From Rhizobium sp. PP-CC-3A-592 (GTDB taxonomy: Bacteria > Pseudomonadota > Alphaproteobacteria > Rhizobiales > Rhizobiaceae), in contig NZ_QJSR01000004.1 in NCBI RefSeq assembly GCF_003217095.1, forward strand, positions 350,893 through 414,892: DNA of 64,000 bases, in the 5' to 3' direction. Position numbers and translations under genes: made by a program. The notes under the pieces were generated by a model. The model saw only the letters and a list, made by a program, of their open reading frames with translations. It made no database searches and was not told where the DNA came from. Position 1 is the stretch's first letter; every line of letters begins with the position of its first letter. Below, one piece after another: positions 8,749 through 19,731 of the stretch.

Positions 8749-9447
8749 ATGGGATCTTTCGACTTCGTAACATTGTTCTTTCTTGTCGCCGCGGTGATCA
8801 TTTTCATCCAGCTTCGCAGCGTGCTGGGCCGTCGGACAGGCAATGAACGCCCACCGACCGATCCCTTCTCCGCCCGTGAACCTGTCGAGAGCGCCGACCC
8901 CACCGGCAAGGTCGTCCAGCTTCCCCGCCGTGACACGGTCGTGGACGATGCGGCGCGCTATGCCGCGATCGATGCCTTCGCCAAGCCGGAGACCCCGTTG
9001 AACGCTTCGCTGCGCAAGATCGCTGACGCCGACAACGCCTTCGACCCGAAGGAGTTCGTGAACGGTGCGCGGATGGCCTATGAAATGATCGTGACCGCCT
9101 TTGCGGATGGCGATCGGAAGACGCTGAAGTCGCTCCTCTCCAAGGAAGTCTATGACGGCTTCGAAGCAGCGATCGCCGACCGCGAGGCCAAGGGCGAAGT
9201 CGTCAAGTCGACCTTCGTCGGCATCGAGAAGTCCGACATTGTCTCGGCCGACCTCAAGGACGGCGAAGCGATCGTCACCGTGCGGATCTTCAGCCAGCTG
9301 ATTTCGGCGACCTTCGACAAGGCCGGGACGATCGTCGATGGTGATGCGGAAGCCGTCTCCGAGGTCAACGACCTCTGGACCTTTGCCCGCGACAGCCGCT
9401 CGCGCGATCCGAACTGGAAGCTGATCGCGACCGAATCCGAGAATTGA
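8749..9447 (+). CDS. Tim44/TimA family inner-membrane protein
   Basis: Alphaproteobacterial homologue of mitochondrial Tim44, a membrane-anchored protein whose bacterial role is unsettled. Starting at ATG 8749 (MGSFDFVTLFFLVAAVIIF) gives 232 residues with one N-terminal membrane segment (about 4-21), a short Arg-rich and Pro-rich linker, then the NTF2-like Tim44 domain (about 95-230) with FDPKEFVNGARMAYEMIVTAF and EVNDLWTFARD-SRDPNWKLIAT. An ATG at 8686 would add 21 residues ahead of the membrane segment and is less likely. It precedes mltA by 45 bases, in the run that ends near gyrB. It lies opposite fxsA and secB, a membrane and secretion context. Confidence 0.9.
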   Translation: MGSFDFVTLFFLVAAVIIFIQLRSVLGRRTGNERPPTDPFSAREPVESADPTGKVVQLPRRDTVVDDAARYAAIDAFAKPETPLNASLRKIADADNAFDPKEFVNGARMAYEMIVTAFADGDRKTLKSLLSKEVYDGFEAAIADREAKGEVVKSTFVGIEKSDIVSADLKDGEAIVTVRIFSQLISATFDKAGTIVDGDAEAVSEVNDLWTFARDSRSRDPNWKLIATESEN

Positions 9448-9492
9448 GGTCTCGGCGTCCGGGCGTTTGCAGAAGAGAGATAGGGATCGCCG

Positions 9493-10599
9493 ATGGATTT
9501 CGCGCTCCGTAAGGTCGCCTTTTCGGATCTGCCCGGCTGGGCGAGCGACGATCCATCGGATCTCCTGCCTGCGTTGCGCCGGTGCAGGCATCATGTCGAG
9601 ACGGTCAAGCCCCACCGGACCGGATCGCTCGGCATCTCCTCACACGATCTCCTGCCCGCCTACCGCGCTGCCGATGACGTGGAAGTGCTGGATGCCGCTG
9701 CATCCCGCGCCTTCTTCGAGGCAAACTTTCAGCCCTTCGCCATCGAGCGTGGAGACGGAAAGCCGGGCTTCGTCACCGCCTTCTTCGAGCCGACCGTAGC
9801 CGTCAGCCACGAGCGCACCGAAGAATATGCTTATCCCTTCTATCGCCGGCCGGACGATCTCATCGATCTTGATGCGACCAATCGCCCGGCATCGCTGGAC
9901 GAGAGCTTCGCCTTCGCTCGAAGCGTGGAAGACCGGACCGAGGAATATCCTGACCGACGCGCGATCGAGACCGGCTTTCTTGCAGGGCGCGGGCTGGAGA
10001 TCGCCTTTGCCCGCTCGAAGACCGACGTCTTCTTCGCCCATGTCCAGGGGGCCGCCCGTCTGATCTTCCCGGACGGTTCATCGGAACGCATCACCTATGC
10101 CGCCAAAAGCGGCCACCCCTTCTCGGCCATTGGCCGGCTGCTGATCGACCGCGGCGAGATCGATGCGGCGACCGTATCCATGCAGTCGATCAAGGCCTGG
10201 CTTGATACCCATCCTGAAGACGCCGACGCCGTGATGTGGCACAACCGCTCCTTCATCTTCTTTCGCGAGGCTGCGGTCGATGATCCCGAACTCGGACCTG
10301 TCGCCGCCGCCAAGGTGCCTTTGCAGGCGGGACGCTCGCTGGCGGTCGATCGCCTGATCCATACCTTCGGCGTGCCGTTTTTCATCGCAAGCGACAGCCT
10401 GACCCGTATCGACGACGGCCGTCCGTTTCGCCGGCTGATGCTCGCACTCGACACCGGCACCGCCATCGTCGGTCCGGCCCGCGGCGATATCTTCACCGGG
10501 TCCGGCGATGAGGCCGGCGAGCGGGCCGGCGCGGTGCGCAACGAGGCGGACTTTTTCATTTTGATTCCGAAGGCGGCAGCGGCAAGATACGAGGCATGA
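9493..10599 (+). CDS. mltA: Membrane-bound lytic murein transglycosylase A family protein
   Basis: MltA enzymes cleave peptidoglycan glycan strands to give 1,6-anhydro-muramyl ends. The 368-residue product has the MltA barrel around residues 80-270 (FVTAFFEPTVAVSHERTEEYAYPFY) and the C-terminal 3D region with LMLALDTGTAIVGPARGDIF, where the first Asp corresponds to the catalytic residue. The start at 9493 has GAGAGATAG just upstream. Odd point: no signal peptide or lipobox is visible at this N-terminus (MDFALRKVAFSDLPGW), so export is unexplained. Anhydro-muropeptides released would feed the AmgK/MurU recycling genes in this window. The next gene overlaps by 4 bases. Confidence 0.92.
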   Translation: MDFALRKVAFSDLPGWASDDPSDLLPALRRCRHHVETVKPHRTGSLGISSHDLLPAYRAADDVEVLDAAASRAFFEANFQPFAIERGDGKPGFVTAFFEPTVAVSHERTEEYAYPFYRRPDDLIDLDATNRPASLDESFAFARSVEDRTEEYPDRRAIETGFLAGRGLEIAFARSKTDVFFAHVQGAARLIFPDGSSERITYAAKSGHPFSAIGRLLIDRGEIDAATVSMQSIKAWLDTHPEDADAVMWHNRSFIFFREAAVDDPELGPVAAAKVPLQAGRSLAVDRLIHTFGVPFFIASDSLTRIDDGRPFRRLMLALDTGTAIVGPARGDIFTGSGDEAGERAGAVRNEADFFILIPKAAAARYEA

Positions 10600-11165
10600 C
10601 GAGGAAGAAGACGCTTTCGAGCGAAGACCGCATTCTCTGGGGCAAGGTCGCCCGCTCGACGCGCGCGCTCCCTGGACGCATGGAACTGCTCGCGCTCATC
10701 GAAGGAGAGGACGCGCCGCAAAAGCCCACAGAGCCCGTGCCCGTTCCCGCAGCGAAGGTGACGCGCGCGCCGGCGCCCGTCGCCAAGGTCGAAACGCCGC
10801 GACATCACCAGCCGTTGGAAAAGCCGGTCAAGCGCAAGCTCGCCAAAGGCCACCTGCCAATCGATGCCCGCATCGACCTTCACGGCATGGCGCAGTCGGA
10901 AGCGCATGGGCTCCTCTTGAGGTTTATCACGCGGGCGCATGATCACGGCCTGCGGCATGTTCTCGTCATCACCGGCAAGGGCACGTCGATGGGCAGCGAA
11001 GGGGCATTGAAGCGTGCGGTGCCGCTCTGGTTCTCCCTGCCGGATTTCCGTTCGCTGATTTCCTCCTATGAGCCCGCTGCCCGCAATCATGGGGGCGAAG
11101 GCGCTCTCTATGTTCGCCTGTCGCGGCACGGCGTCTCGCGGCATGGCTCCGGCCTCATAGCATGA
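10596..11165 (+). CDS. Smr/MutS2-type domain protein
   Basis: 189 residues. The N-terminal 75 residues are low-complexity, rich in Ala, Pro, Val and Lys. The C-terminal Smr domain (about 85-180) has IDLHGMAQSEAHGLLLRFI (the LDLHG motif) and VLVITGKG, then a loop and EGALYVRLSRHG at the end. Smr domains are nucleases or nucleic-acid-binding modules; stand-alone alphaproteobacterial versions have no settled role. The ATG overlaps the mltA stop, and its own stop overlaps the next gene's ATG, so mltA-smr-XRE are coupled. Confidence 0.92.
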   Translation: MTRKKTLSSEDRILWGKVARSTRALPGRMELLALIEGEDAPQKPTEPVPVPAAKVTRAPAPVAKVETPRHHQPLEKPVKRKLAKGHLPIDARIDLHGMAQSEAHGLLLRFITRAHDHGLRHVLVITGKGTSMGSEGALKRAVPLWFSLPDFRSLISSYEPAARNHGGEGALYVRLSRHGVSRHGSGLIA

Positions 11166-11539
11166 CGCCCTTTGGTGAGGAGATGGTCCGCCTGCGCGCC
11201 GAGCGCGGGGTGACGCAGAAGCAGATGGCGCAGGCGCTCAACGTGTCTGCCGCCTATCTCTCGGCGCTGGAGCACGGAAGGCGCGGCACGCCGAGTTTCG
11301 ATTTCCTCCAGCGGGTCGCCGGGTACTTCCACATCATCTGGGACGAGGCGGACGCCCTGTTCGCGCTTGCGGCGCAGTCGAACCCGCGCGTCACCGTCGA
11401 CACATCAGGTCTTCCCCCGGGCCATACGATCCTTGCCAACCTCCTGGCGGCCCGGATCCGGCATCTCCCGGACCAGACGGTTGTGGATATCACGCAACTT
11501 TTGGACAATGCGCAGAAGGGTGCTAAAGATGGTTCCTGA
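11162..11539 (+). CDS. XRE family helix-turn-helix transcriptional regulator
   Basis: 125 residues. An HTH of the Cro/CI type lies about residues 7-62: MVRLRAERGVTQKQMAQALNVS is the first part and AAYLSALEHGRRGTPSFDFLQRV the recognition helix and following turn. The C-terminal 60 residues are not assignable to a ligand domain. Coupled to the Smr gene by a 4-base overlap. Conserved at this position beside gyrB in rhizobia as I recall; target genes unknown. Confidence 0.9.
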   Translation: MTPFGEEMVRLRAERGVTQKQMAQALNVSAAYLSALEHGRRGTPSFDFLQRVAGYFHIIWDEADALFALAAQSNPRVTVDTSGLPPGHTILANLLAARIRHLPDQTVVDITQLLDNAQKGAKDGS

Positions 11540-11789
11540 AACCCTCTCCGGTAAAAGAGCCTGGCGATCTTGCCTCGGGAGCTGCGAGACAAACGGAAGA
11601 ACCCATCCCCCGATCCCGCTTTCGCCGGATCGATTTCAAGTCCCGTTTCTGGCCCGCAACCATCTGTCAGATTTGGAACCGGACCCGGAAATGCTTATAT
11701 TCAGACGATTGCCAACAAGCTGATTCGCCCTCCCGGATTCCCGCATGGCCCGGATTCTCGTATGGCAAGCGTCCGAAACGACGCCGTAA

Positions 11790-14246
<2,457 letters not shown>

Positions 14247-14275
14247 CGGAATACCCTTTCCAGAGTTTCAAACCG

Positions 14276-14312
14276 AAAAGCCCTCGCAACCAACCGGCTG
14301 CGAGGGCTTTTT
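14276..14312 (+). terminator. Terminator of gyrB
   Basis: Perfect 13-bp stem AAAAGCCCTCGCA (14276-14288) and TGCGAGGGCTTTT (14299-14311), 10-base loop, followed by T. It lies 30 bases past the gyrB stop and before the convergent nitroreductase gene (stop 14346), which it could also serve. Confidence 0.88.
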
Positions 14313-14345
14313 CATGTCGATCTCATGCTCTGAGACAGGCGCCGA

Positions 14346-14948
14346 TCAATCGGCCTTGAAGCTGCCGTTGAAGGCGAGTTCGGAAAGCGGCCGGCGGGGG
14401 CTCGGGGTTTCCCGCGCCTGCAGGCCTTCCGGCAGGACCGACTTGTCGCCGACCCGGCCGATCGCAACGCCGGCTTCGACGCGGTAGCCTTCGGGAATGC
14501 CGAGGATCTCGGCAGCCTTGTCGAAGTGGATGCCGGTCATGCCGTGCGCCTGGTAGCCGAGCAGCATTGCCTGATGGGCGATGGCGCCCCAGGCCGAGCC
14601 GGCGTCGAAGCTATGGCTGTAGGACGGCTTGGATTCGGTGGAGCCCGGTGCCGTGAAGTGCGTCTTCGAAATGACGATCACCAGCGCGGAGGCGGACTTC
14701 GCCCAGCTCTGGTTGAAATCGTTGAGGATCGGGAGAAGCGTATCCCATTCCGGCGTGCCGCGTAGCGCATAGGAGAAGCGCCAAGGCTGCGAGTTGAAAG
14801 CGGATGGCGCCCAGCGGCCGGCTTCGAAAATCGTCAGAAGCTCGGCTTCGCCCATCGGCTCGTCCTTGAAGGCGCGGGGCGACCAGCGGTCGAGAAAGCT
14901 AGCTTCGATCGGATGGTCGGCCTGTCGGAAATTGCTCGATGTGGTCAT
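14346..14948 (-). CDS. Nitroreductase family protein
   Basis: FMN-dependent NAD(P)H oxidoreductase of unknown substrate. From ATG 14948 the protein has 200 residues. It has the family N-terminal region SFLDRWSPRAFKDEPM and the FMN-contacting FEAGRWAPSAFNSQPWRF near residues 40-57, then WGAIAHQAMLLGYQAHGMTG-H near 128-147, and the late IGRVGDKSVLPEGL segment. The in-frame ATG at 15026 would add a basic 26-residue leader without resemblance to the family. It is divergent from the HpaI-type aldolase, with 202 bases between the two starts. Confidence 0.92.
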   Translation of the reverse strand: MTTSSNFRQADHPIEASFLDRWSPRAFKDEPMGEAELLTIFEAGRWAPSAFNSQPWRFSYALRGTPEWDTLLPILNDFNQSWAKSASALVIVISKTHFTAPGSTESKPSYSHSFDAGSAWGAIAHQAMLLGYQAHGMTGIHFDKAAEILGIPEGYRVEAGVAIGRVGDKSVLPEGLQARETPSPRRPLSELAFNGSFKAD

Positions 14949-15150
14949 AGTTCTGGTCCTTCGAGTGGATCGGCCGCTGTGCCAGCGGTTGCCGATAGGA
15001 AAGGTTGGGCGCGACGGAGAGCGCACTGCACCATCTAGTAAGTCCGTGCCATTCCCGACAAGATGCTTTCAGCGAATAGAGTGTCTTCACCATGGAGACG
15101 ATTGCCTGGTGCCCTATTTGGAAGAGAGTGACCGCGAGAAGGAGAGCGAC

Positions 15151-15954
15151 GTGCCGGCACCGATCAACCCCTTCAAGGCGGCGCTGAATGAGCGACGCTT
15201 CCAACTCGGTTTCTGGGTAGCGCTGGCCAGCCCCTATGCCGCCGAGATTCTCTCCGGCAGCGGCTATGACTGGCTGCTCATCGATGGCGAACATGCCCCG
15301 AACGACATTCCCTCGCTGGCGGCGCAGGTACAGGCTCTGAAAGGCTCGCAGAGCCATGCGGTCGTCCGCTTGCCGGTGGGCGAAACCTGGATGATCAAGC
15401 AGATCCTCGATGCCGGCGCCCAGACCGTGATGATTCCCATGGTGGAAACCGTCGAGGAAGCCGAGCGGCTGGTGCGGGCGGTGCGCTATCCGCCGCGCGG
15501 CGATCGCGGTGTCGGCGCAGCCCTCGGCCGCGCCTCCAGCTTCAGCCGCATCGGTGACTATCTGGAAACGGCGGATCGCGAGATCTGCCTGATCGTCCAG
15601 ATCGAGAGCCGGGCGGGTCTGGTCGCTCTCGATCGGATCGCCGCGATCGACGGCGTGGATGGATTGTTCATCGGCCCGTCCGATCTCGCGGCCGACATGG
15701 GCCTTCTCGGGCAGCCGAGCCATGCCGATGTCACGGCAGCCATTCGCGATGCCTTCGCGCGGATCGCCAAGGCCGGCAAGGCGTCCGGCATCATGACGCT
15801 GAACCTCGATCAGGCAAGGCTCTATCGTGAGCTCGGCGCGGACTTCATGGCGATTGGAACGGATGTGACGACGCTCGTGGAAGCAACGACCCGGCTCCGT
15901 CTTCAATATCAAGGCGATGAAACGTCCCATACCACAGGATCATCCGGGTATTGA
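15151..15954 (+). CDS. HpcH/HpaI family class II aldolase
   Basis: Family members cleave 2-keto-3-deoxy acids such as 4-hydroxy-2-oxoheptanedioate or 2-dehydro-3-deoxyglucarate, using a divalent metal. GTG 15151 with GAGAAGGAGAG at 15136-15146 gives a 267-residue protein beginning MPAPINPFKAALNERRFQLG. Visible motifs: DWLLIDGEHAPND (about 41-53), IPMVETVEEAERLVRAVRYPPRGDRG in consecutive blocks (about 92-117), VQIESRAGLVALDRIAAIDGVDG and LFIGPSDLAADMG with metal ligands (about 150-190). No aromatic degradation cluster is nearby, so the substrate cannot be named. Confidence 0.9.
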   Translation: MPAPINPFKAALNERRFQLGFWVALASPYAAEILSGSGYDWLLIDGEHAPNDIPSLAAQVQALKGSQSHAVVRLPVGETWMIKQILDAGAQTVMIPMVETVEEAERLVRAVRYPPRGDRGVGAALGRASSFSRIGDYLETADREICLIVQIESRAGLVALDRIAAIDGVDGLFIGPSDLAADMGLLGQPSHADVTAAIRDAFARIAKAGKASGIMTLNLDQARLYRELGADFMAIGTDVTTLVEATTRLRLQYQGDETSHTTGSSGY

Positions 15955-16134
15955 TAGGGCTTATCGACTTGTCAACGCCTTCGGGCGCACACTTCGTCGA
16001 GCAGTAGGGGAGGATTTCAAGATAATGGCAAAGGAAGGTCTTGCGACAGTTTCGCACCGGCCAACCGTGATACTCTAACGCACTTGCCGCACTGCACAAT
16101 AAAGCGTAGCCTATCATATTAGAGGAATATGAAA

Positions 16135-16162
16135 CGGAGACTTTACGCCAGAACTGTCTCCG
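16135..16162 (+). other. Leader hairpin upstream of phaZ
   Basis: Inverted repeat CGGAGAC (16135-16141) and GTCTCCG (16156-16162) with a 14-base loop, ending 10 bases before the AAAAAGGAG ribosome-binding site of phaZ. It could shape the 5' leader of the message. Seven base pairs is modest, so chance is possible. Confidence 0.35.
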
Positions 16163-16189
16163 CTCATGGTAAAAAGGAGTTTGTATCCA

Positions 16190-17461
16190 ATGTTTTACCA
16201 GTTCTACGAGCTGAACCACGCGATCATGGCCCCCTGGCGTGCCGCAGCCGACGCCATGCGTCTGGCCTATAGCAATCCGCTCAATCCGTTGTCGCAAACC
16301 TATCTTGGCCGCACTGCGGCAGCCGGTCTCGAAGTCTTCGAACGATCGACCCGTCGCTACGGCAAGCCGGAATTCGGTCTGCATGAGACGATCATCAACG
16401 GCCAGCCGATTTCGATCGACGAGAAGATCGTCTGGCGTCAGCCCTTCTGCAATCTCATCCACTTCGAGCGCGTTCTCGAAAAGCCGGCCCGGTCCGATCC
16501 GCGCGTCCTGATCGTCGCCCCGATGTCCGGCCATTACGCGACCCTTCTGCGCGGCACCGTGGAAGCGCTGCTGCCGACGTCCGACATCTACATCACGGAC
16601 TGGATCGACGCGCGCATGGTACCCCTGACGGAGGGGACGTTCGATCTCGACGACTATATCGAATACATCATCGAGATCCTGCATTTCCTCGGGCCCGATA
16701 CGCATGTCATCGCAGTCTGCCAGCCGGCGGTTCCCGTTCTCGCCGCCGCCGCCATCATGGAAGCCCGGGGCGATGCGCTCTCGCCGGCCTCGATGACGCT
16801 GATGGGCGGGCCGATCGACACGCGGATCAACCCGACTGCCGTCAACAAGCTCGCCAAGGACAAGCCGATCGAATGGTTCCGCGACAATGTCGTGATGCCT
16901 GTTCCCTTTCCGCAGCCGGGTTTCATGCGGCCGGTCTATCCCGGCTTTCTCCAGCTCTCCGGCTTCATGTCGATGAACCTCGACAGGCATATCAATGCCC
17001 AGAAGGAATTCTTCGACCATCTCGTCAAGCATGACGGCGATGCCGCCGAGAAGCATCGGGAATTCTACGACGAATATCTCGCGGTCATGGACCTGACCGC
17101 CGAATTCTACCTGCAGACCGTCGATATCGTGTTCATGCAGCACGCTTTGCCAAAGGGTGAGATGATGCATCGTGGCGAGCGGGTGGATACGCACGCGATC
17201 CGCAAGGTCGCTCTGCTGACGGTCGAGGGCGAAAACGACGACATCTCCGGCGCAGGGCAGACAGAGGCGGCACAGACCATCTGTTCCAATATTCCGGACC
17301 ATATGCGGATGCACTACGTGCAGCCGGATGTCGGACACTACGGCGTTTTCAACGGTTCGCGCTTCCGTCGGGAAATCGCACCGCGCATCACCGCCTTCCA
17401 GCGCGAGCACGGCCACAAGGCTGCAGCCGTCAAGGTCATCAAGGGTGGAAAAACCGCTTGA
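16190..17461 (+). CDS. phaZ: Intracellular polyhydroxybutyrate depolymerase
   Basis: Mobilises stored polyhydroxybutyrate granules to 3-hydroxybutyrate. ATG 16190 follows AAAAAGGAG at 16171-16179 and gives MFYQFYELNHAIMAPWR and 423 residues, the length of the short-chain intracellular PhaZ family. The lipase-like nucleophile is a cysteine in VIAVCQPAVPVLAAAA (about residues 172-187); the other triad members fit VEGENDDISGAG and DVGHYGVFNGSRFR near the C-terminus. No signal peptide, in keeping with an intracellular granule enzyme. The upstream 235 bases have no gene and hold a small hairpin before the Shine-Dalgarno. Monocistronic by spacing. Confidence 0.95.
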   Translation: MFYQFYELNHAIMAPWRAAADAMRLAYSNPLNPLSQTYLGRTAAAGLEVFERSTRRYGKPEFGLHETIINGQPISIDEKIVWRQPFCNLIHFERVLEKPARSDPRVLIVAPMSGHYATLLRGTVEALLPTSDIYITDWIDARMVPLTEGTFDLDDYIEYIIEILHFLGPDTHVIAVCQPAVPVLAAAAIMEARGDALSPASMTLMGGPIDTRINPTAVNKLAKDKPIEWFRDNVVMPVPFPQPGFMRPVYPGFLQLSGFMSMNLDRHINAQKEFFDHLVKHDGDAAEKHREFYDEYLAVMDLTAEFYLQTVDIVFMQHALPKGEMMHRGERVDTHAIRKVALLTVEGENDDISGAGQTEAAQTICSNIPDHMRMHYVQPDVGHYGVFNGSRFRREIAPRITAFQREHGHKAAAVKVIKGGKTA

Positions 17462-17500
17462 GAGCGGAAAAAGCGAACGGAAACATCAAAAAATGGTGAG

Positions 17501-17522
17501 ATCGGGCAAGCCCTTGCCCGAT
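17501..17522 (+). terminator. Probable terminator of phaZ
   Basis: Perfect 9-bp stem ATCGGGCAA (17501-17509) and TTGCCCGAT (17514-17522), GCCC loop, then TTTC. It starts 40 bases after the phaZ stop. The T run is short. Confidence 0.6.
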
Positions 17523-17619
17523 TTCTGGTCGCGTCGTCTTGTGATGGAATGGACCTGTTCCCACATCGAAGAGAGCGGGTTCGACGATCGAACCCCTCCA
17601 TAGATGAGGACCAATCCCC

Positions 17620-18072
17620 ATGAATCAGAATGCCTTGATCCGTCCTGACTGGACGCCCGCGACCATTGCGTTGATGGTTCTCGGCTTCGTCGTTTTTTGG
17701 CCGCTCGGCTTGGCCATGCTCGCCTACATTCTGTTCGGCGAACGCCTGAAATCCTTCAAGCGCGACGCGAACGCCTCCGTCGATACCGTCTTTTCCACCT
17801 TCAGGGGTGGCTTCGGCGGCTTTGGCAAGACGGGTTTTTCGCGCAGCACGTTCCGCGCCGGCAATACCGGCAACGTCGCTTTCGACGACTGGCGCGAAGC
17901 CGAACTGGCGCGTCTCGATGAAGAGCGCCGCCGTCTGGACGATATGCGCGAAGATTTCGACGCCTATGTCCGCGAGCTGCGCCGCGCCAAGGATCAGGAT
18001 GATTTCGACCGCTTCATGCGCGAGCGCAACAACCCGTCGAATGGCCCGGTCACCGGCTATACCGGTAACTGA
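17620..18072 (+). CDS. DUF2852 family membrane protein
   Basis: 150 residues of unknown function. One or two hydrophobic segments at about residues 13-42 (ATIALMVLGFVVFWPLGLAM, LAYILFG) form a hairpin or single anchor. A Gly/Phe-rich linker (FRGGFGGFGKTGF) follows, then a charged helical region about 90-140, WREAELARLDEERRRLDDM and VRELRRAKDQDDFDRFMRER, likely coiled coil and cytoplasmic. The family is common in rhizobia. A 158-base gap with a hairpin separates it from phaZ, and a strong terminator follows, so it is probably a single-gene unit. Confidence 0.88.
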   Translation: MNQNALIRPDWTPATIALMVLGFVVFWPLGLAMLAYILFGERLKSFKRDANASVDTVFSTFRGGFGGFGKTGFSRSTFRAGNTGNVAFDDWREAELARLDEERRRLDDMREDFDAYVRELRRAKDQDDFDRFMRERNNPSNGPVTGYTGN

Positions 18073-18119
18073 TCCTGGACGCGCCGTGTGACCTCAGGCG
18101 CGCTTTGACGCAGATACAG

Positions 18120-18153
18120 GCCGGCCTTTCCTTTGCGGGAAGGCCGGCTTTTT
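18120..18153 (+). terminator. Terminator after the DUF2852 gene
   Basis: GCCGGCCTT (18120-18128) pairs with AAGGCCGGC (18140-18148), extended by a few imperfect pairs, and is followed directly by TTTTT. Classic intrinsic terminator 48 bases after the stop. Confidence 0.88.
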
Positions 18154-18201
18154 CATCTCCAATTTGCGGCATAAGGCCCGCGAATCATCTATCAGGAACC
18201 G

Positions 18202-18981
18202 ATGTTTCCTCTACTGCTCAAGCCTGTTCGCCGGAAGAAGCCCGTCGCACCTGTCCGGCCGGTGACGAAGACCGTCGTGAAGACGCTGACCGTCGACGGG
18301 CGGCCGGTTCCTCTGACGATCCGGCAGAACCCGCGCGCAACAAGGATGACGCTGCGGATCGAGCCCGGCGGCCGTGCCCTCAAGATGACCATTCCCACCG
18401 GCTTGCCCGAACGCGAAATCACGCAGTTTCTCGACCGTCATCAGGCGTGGCTGGCCAGCCGTCTCGCACGCTTCTCCGGCGAAAGCGTGCTGGAGGAGGG
18501 CGGCATGATCTTCGTGCGCGGCGTGGCGCACCGTATCGAGCGCACGGGCCGGCTCCGCGGCGTGACGGAAAGCGTCGTGGTCGATGACGAGGCGGTGCTG
18601 CGGGTCAGCGGCGCGCCGGAACATCTTGGCCGACGCATCGCCGATTTCCTGAAGAAGGAAGCCCGCAAGGATCTGGAGCACTTGGCGCCTGCCCATGCGC
18701 TGCATGTCGGCCGACGGATCAAGTCGCTGACGCTGCGCGACACGCGGAGCCGCTGGGGCTCGTGCGCGGTGGATGGCGCGCTAAATTTTTCCTGGCGGAT
18801 CGTTATGGCACCGCCTTACGTCATCGATTACCTCGCCGCCCATGAGGTCGCGCACCTCAAGGAAATGAACCACGGCCCAAACTTCTGGGCGCTCTGCGAG
18901 CGGCTTTGCCCGCGCACGGCCGACGCTCGTCACTGGCTGAAGCGCAACGGTACGCTGCTCCACGCCATCGACTTCACCTGA
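18202..18981 (+). CDS. YgjP-type (DUF45, M48-like) metallopeptidase
   Basis: 259 residues with the YgjP-like domain. The zinc motif is AAHEVAHLKEMNHGPNFW (HExxH at about residues 214-218, with a third His in MNHG). The characteristic RWGSC segment (about 189-194) precedes it: TRSRWGSCAVDGALNFSWRI. The N-terminal half has TIRQNPRATRMTLRI and GLPEREITQFLDRHQAWL, as in the family. Start ATG 18202; the first 20 residues are basic and not a signal peptide. Physiological substrate unknown. A possible weaker annotation is M48 family peptidase, but the RWGSC motif argues for YgjP/DUF45. Confidence 0.92.
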   Translation: MFPLLLKPVRRKKPVAPVRPVTKTVVKTLTVDGRPVPLTIRQNPRATRMTLRIEPGGRALKMTIPTGLPEREITQFLDRHQAWLASRLARFSGESVLEEGGMIFVRGVAHRIERTGRLRGVTESVVVDDEAVLRVSGAPEHLGRRIADFLKKEARKDLEHLAPAHALHVGRRIKSLTLRDTRSRWGSCAVDGALNFSWRIVMAPPYVIDYLAAHEVAHLKEMNHGPNFWALCERLCPRTADARHWLKRNGTLLHAIDFT

Positions 18982-19056
18982 TCGCGTCCTTCGACAACGG
19001 CGCGGGCCCTTGTTTTGGCTCGACTCGCAGGCCGATTCATGCAAATGCGGTGCCTT

Positions 19057-19731
19057 ATGACCATCGATGTCAAGATCTGCGGATTGAAGACCGCCGAAGC
19101 CGTCGACAAGGCGGTTGCCTTGGGCGCGAACCATGTCGGCTTTATATTTTTCGAGAAGAGCCCGCGCAATATCGAGCCGGACGATGCCGCACGACTTGCC
19201 GACCGGATCCGCGGCCGGGCGAAGATCGTTGCCGTGACGGTGGATGCGGATAACGACACGCTGGACGAAATCGTCTCGTCGCTCGACCCCGACATCCTGC
19301 AGCTTCACGGCCACGAGACGGCGAGCCGCGCGCTGGACATCCGTGCCATCTACGGCCGGCCGGTCATGAAGGCCTTTTCGGTTCGCGAAGCTGATGATCT
19401 GCGCGCCGTGGATGCTTATATCGGCATTGCCGACACGTTCCTGTTCGACGCCAAGGCGCCCAAGGGTTCCGACCTGCCGGGCGGCAATGGCGTGTCGTTC
19501 GATTGGACACTCCTCGACGCGCTTGATGCCGAGGTGGATTACATGCTTTCCGGCGGCCTGAACGCCGGAAATATCCGCGAGGCCCTTCAGATGACCGGCA
19601 CGCGCGCAATCGACATCTCCTCCGGAGTGGAGAGCGCGCCCGGCGTCAAGGATCTCGGGCGGATGGAAGAGTTTTTCGATGCCGTTGCACAGGCTTGCAC
19701 AGAGCCTTTCCGGTCAAGGAGCACGACGTGA
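19057..19731 (+). CDS. trpF: Phosphoribosylanthranilate isomerase
   Basis: Third step of tryptophan synthesis: isomerises phosphoribosylanthranilate to CdRP. From ATG 19057 the product has 224 residues: [19 protein letters not shown] with the catalytic Cys8 in [27 protein letters not shown] (the second conserved region), [10 protein letters not shown] with the catalytic Asp, and the phosphate-binding [14 protein letters not shown] and AIDISSGVE at the end. Earlier ATGs at 19015, 19039 and 19045 would add up to 14 residues without similarity. Its stop overlaps the trpB GTG as GTGA. Confidence 0.97.
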   Translation: MTIDVKICGLKTAEAVDKAVALGANHVGFIFFEKSPRNIEPDDAARLADRIRGRAKIVAVTVDADNDTLDEIVSSLDPDILQLHGHETASRALDIRAIYGRPVMKAFSVREADDLRAVDAYIGIADTFLFDAKAPKGSDLPGGNGVSFDWTLLDALDAEVDYMLSGGLNAGNIREALQMTGTRAIDISSGVESAPGVKDLGRMEEFFDAVAQACTEPFRSRSTT

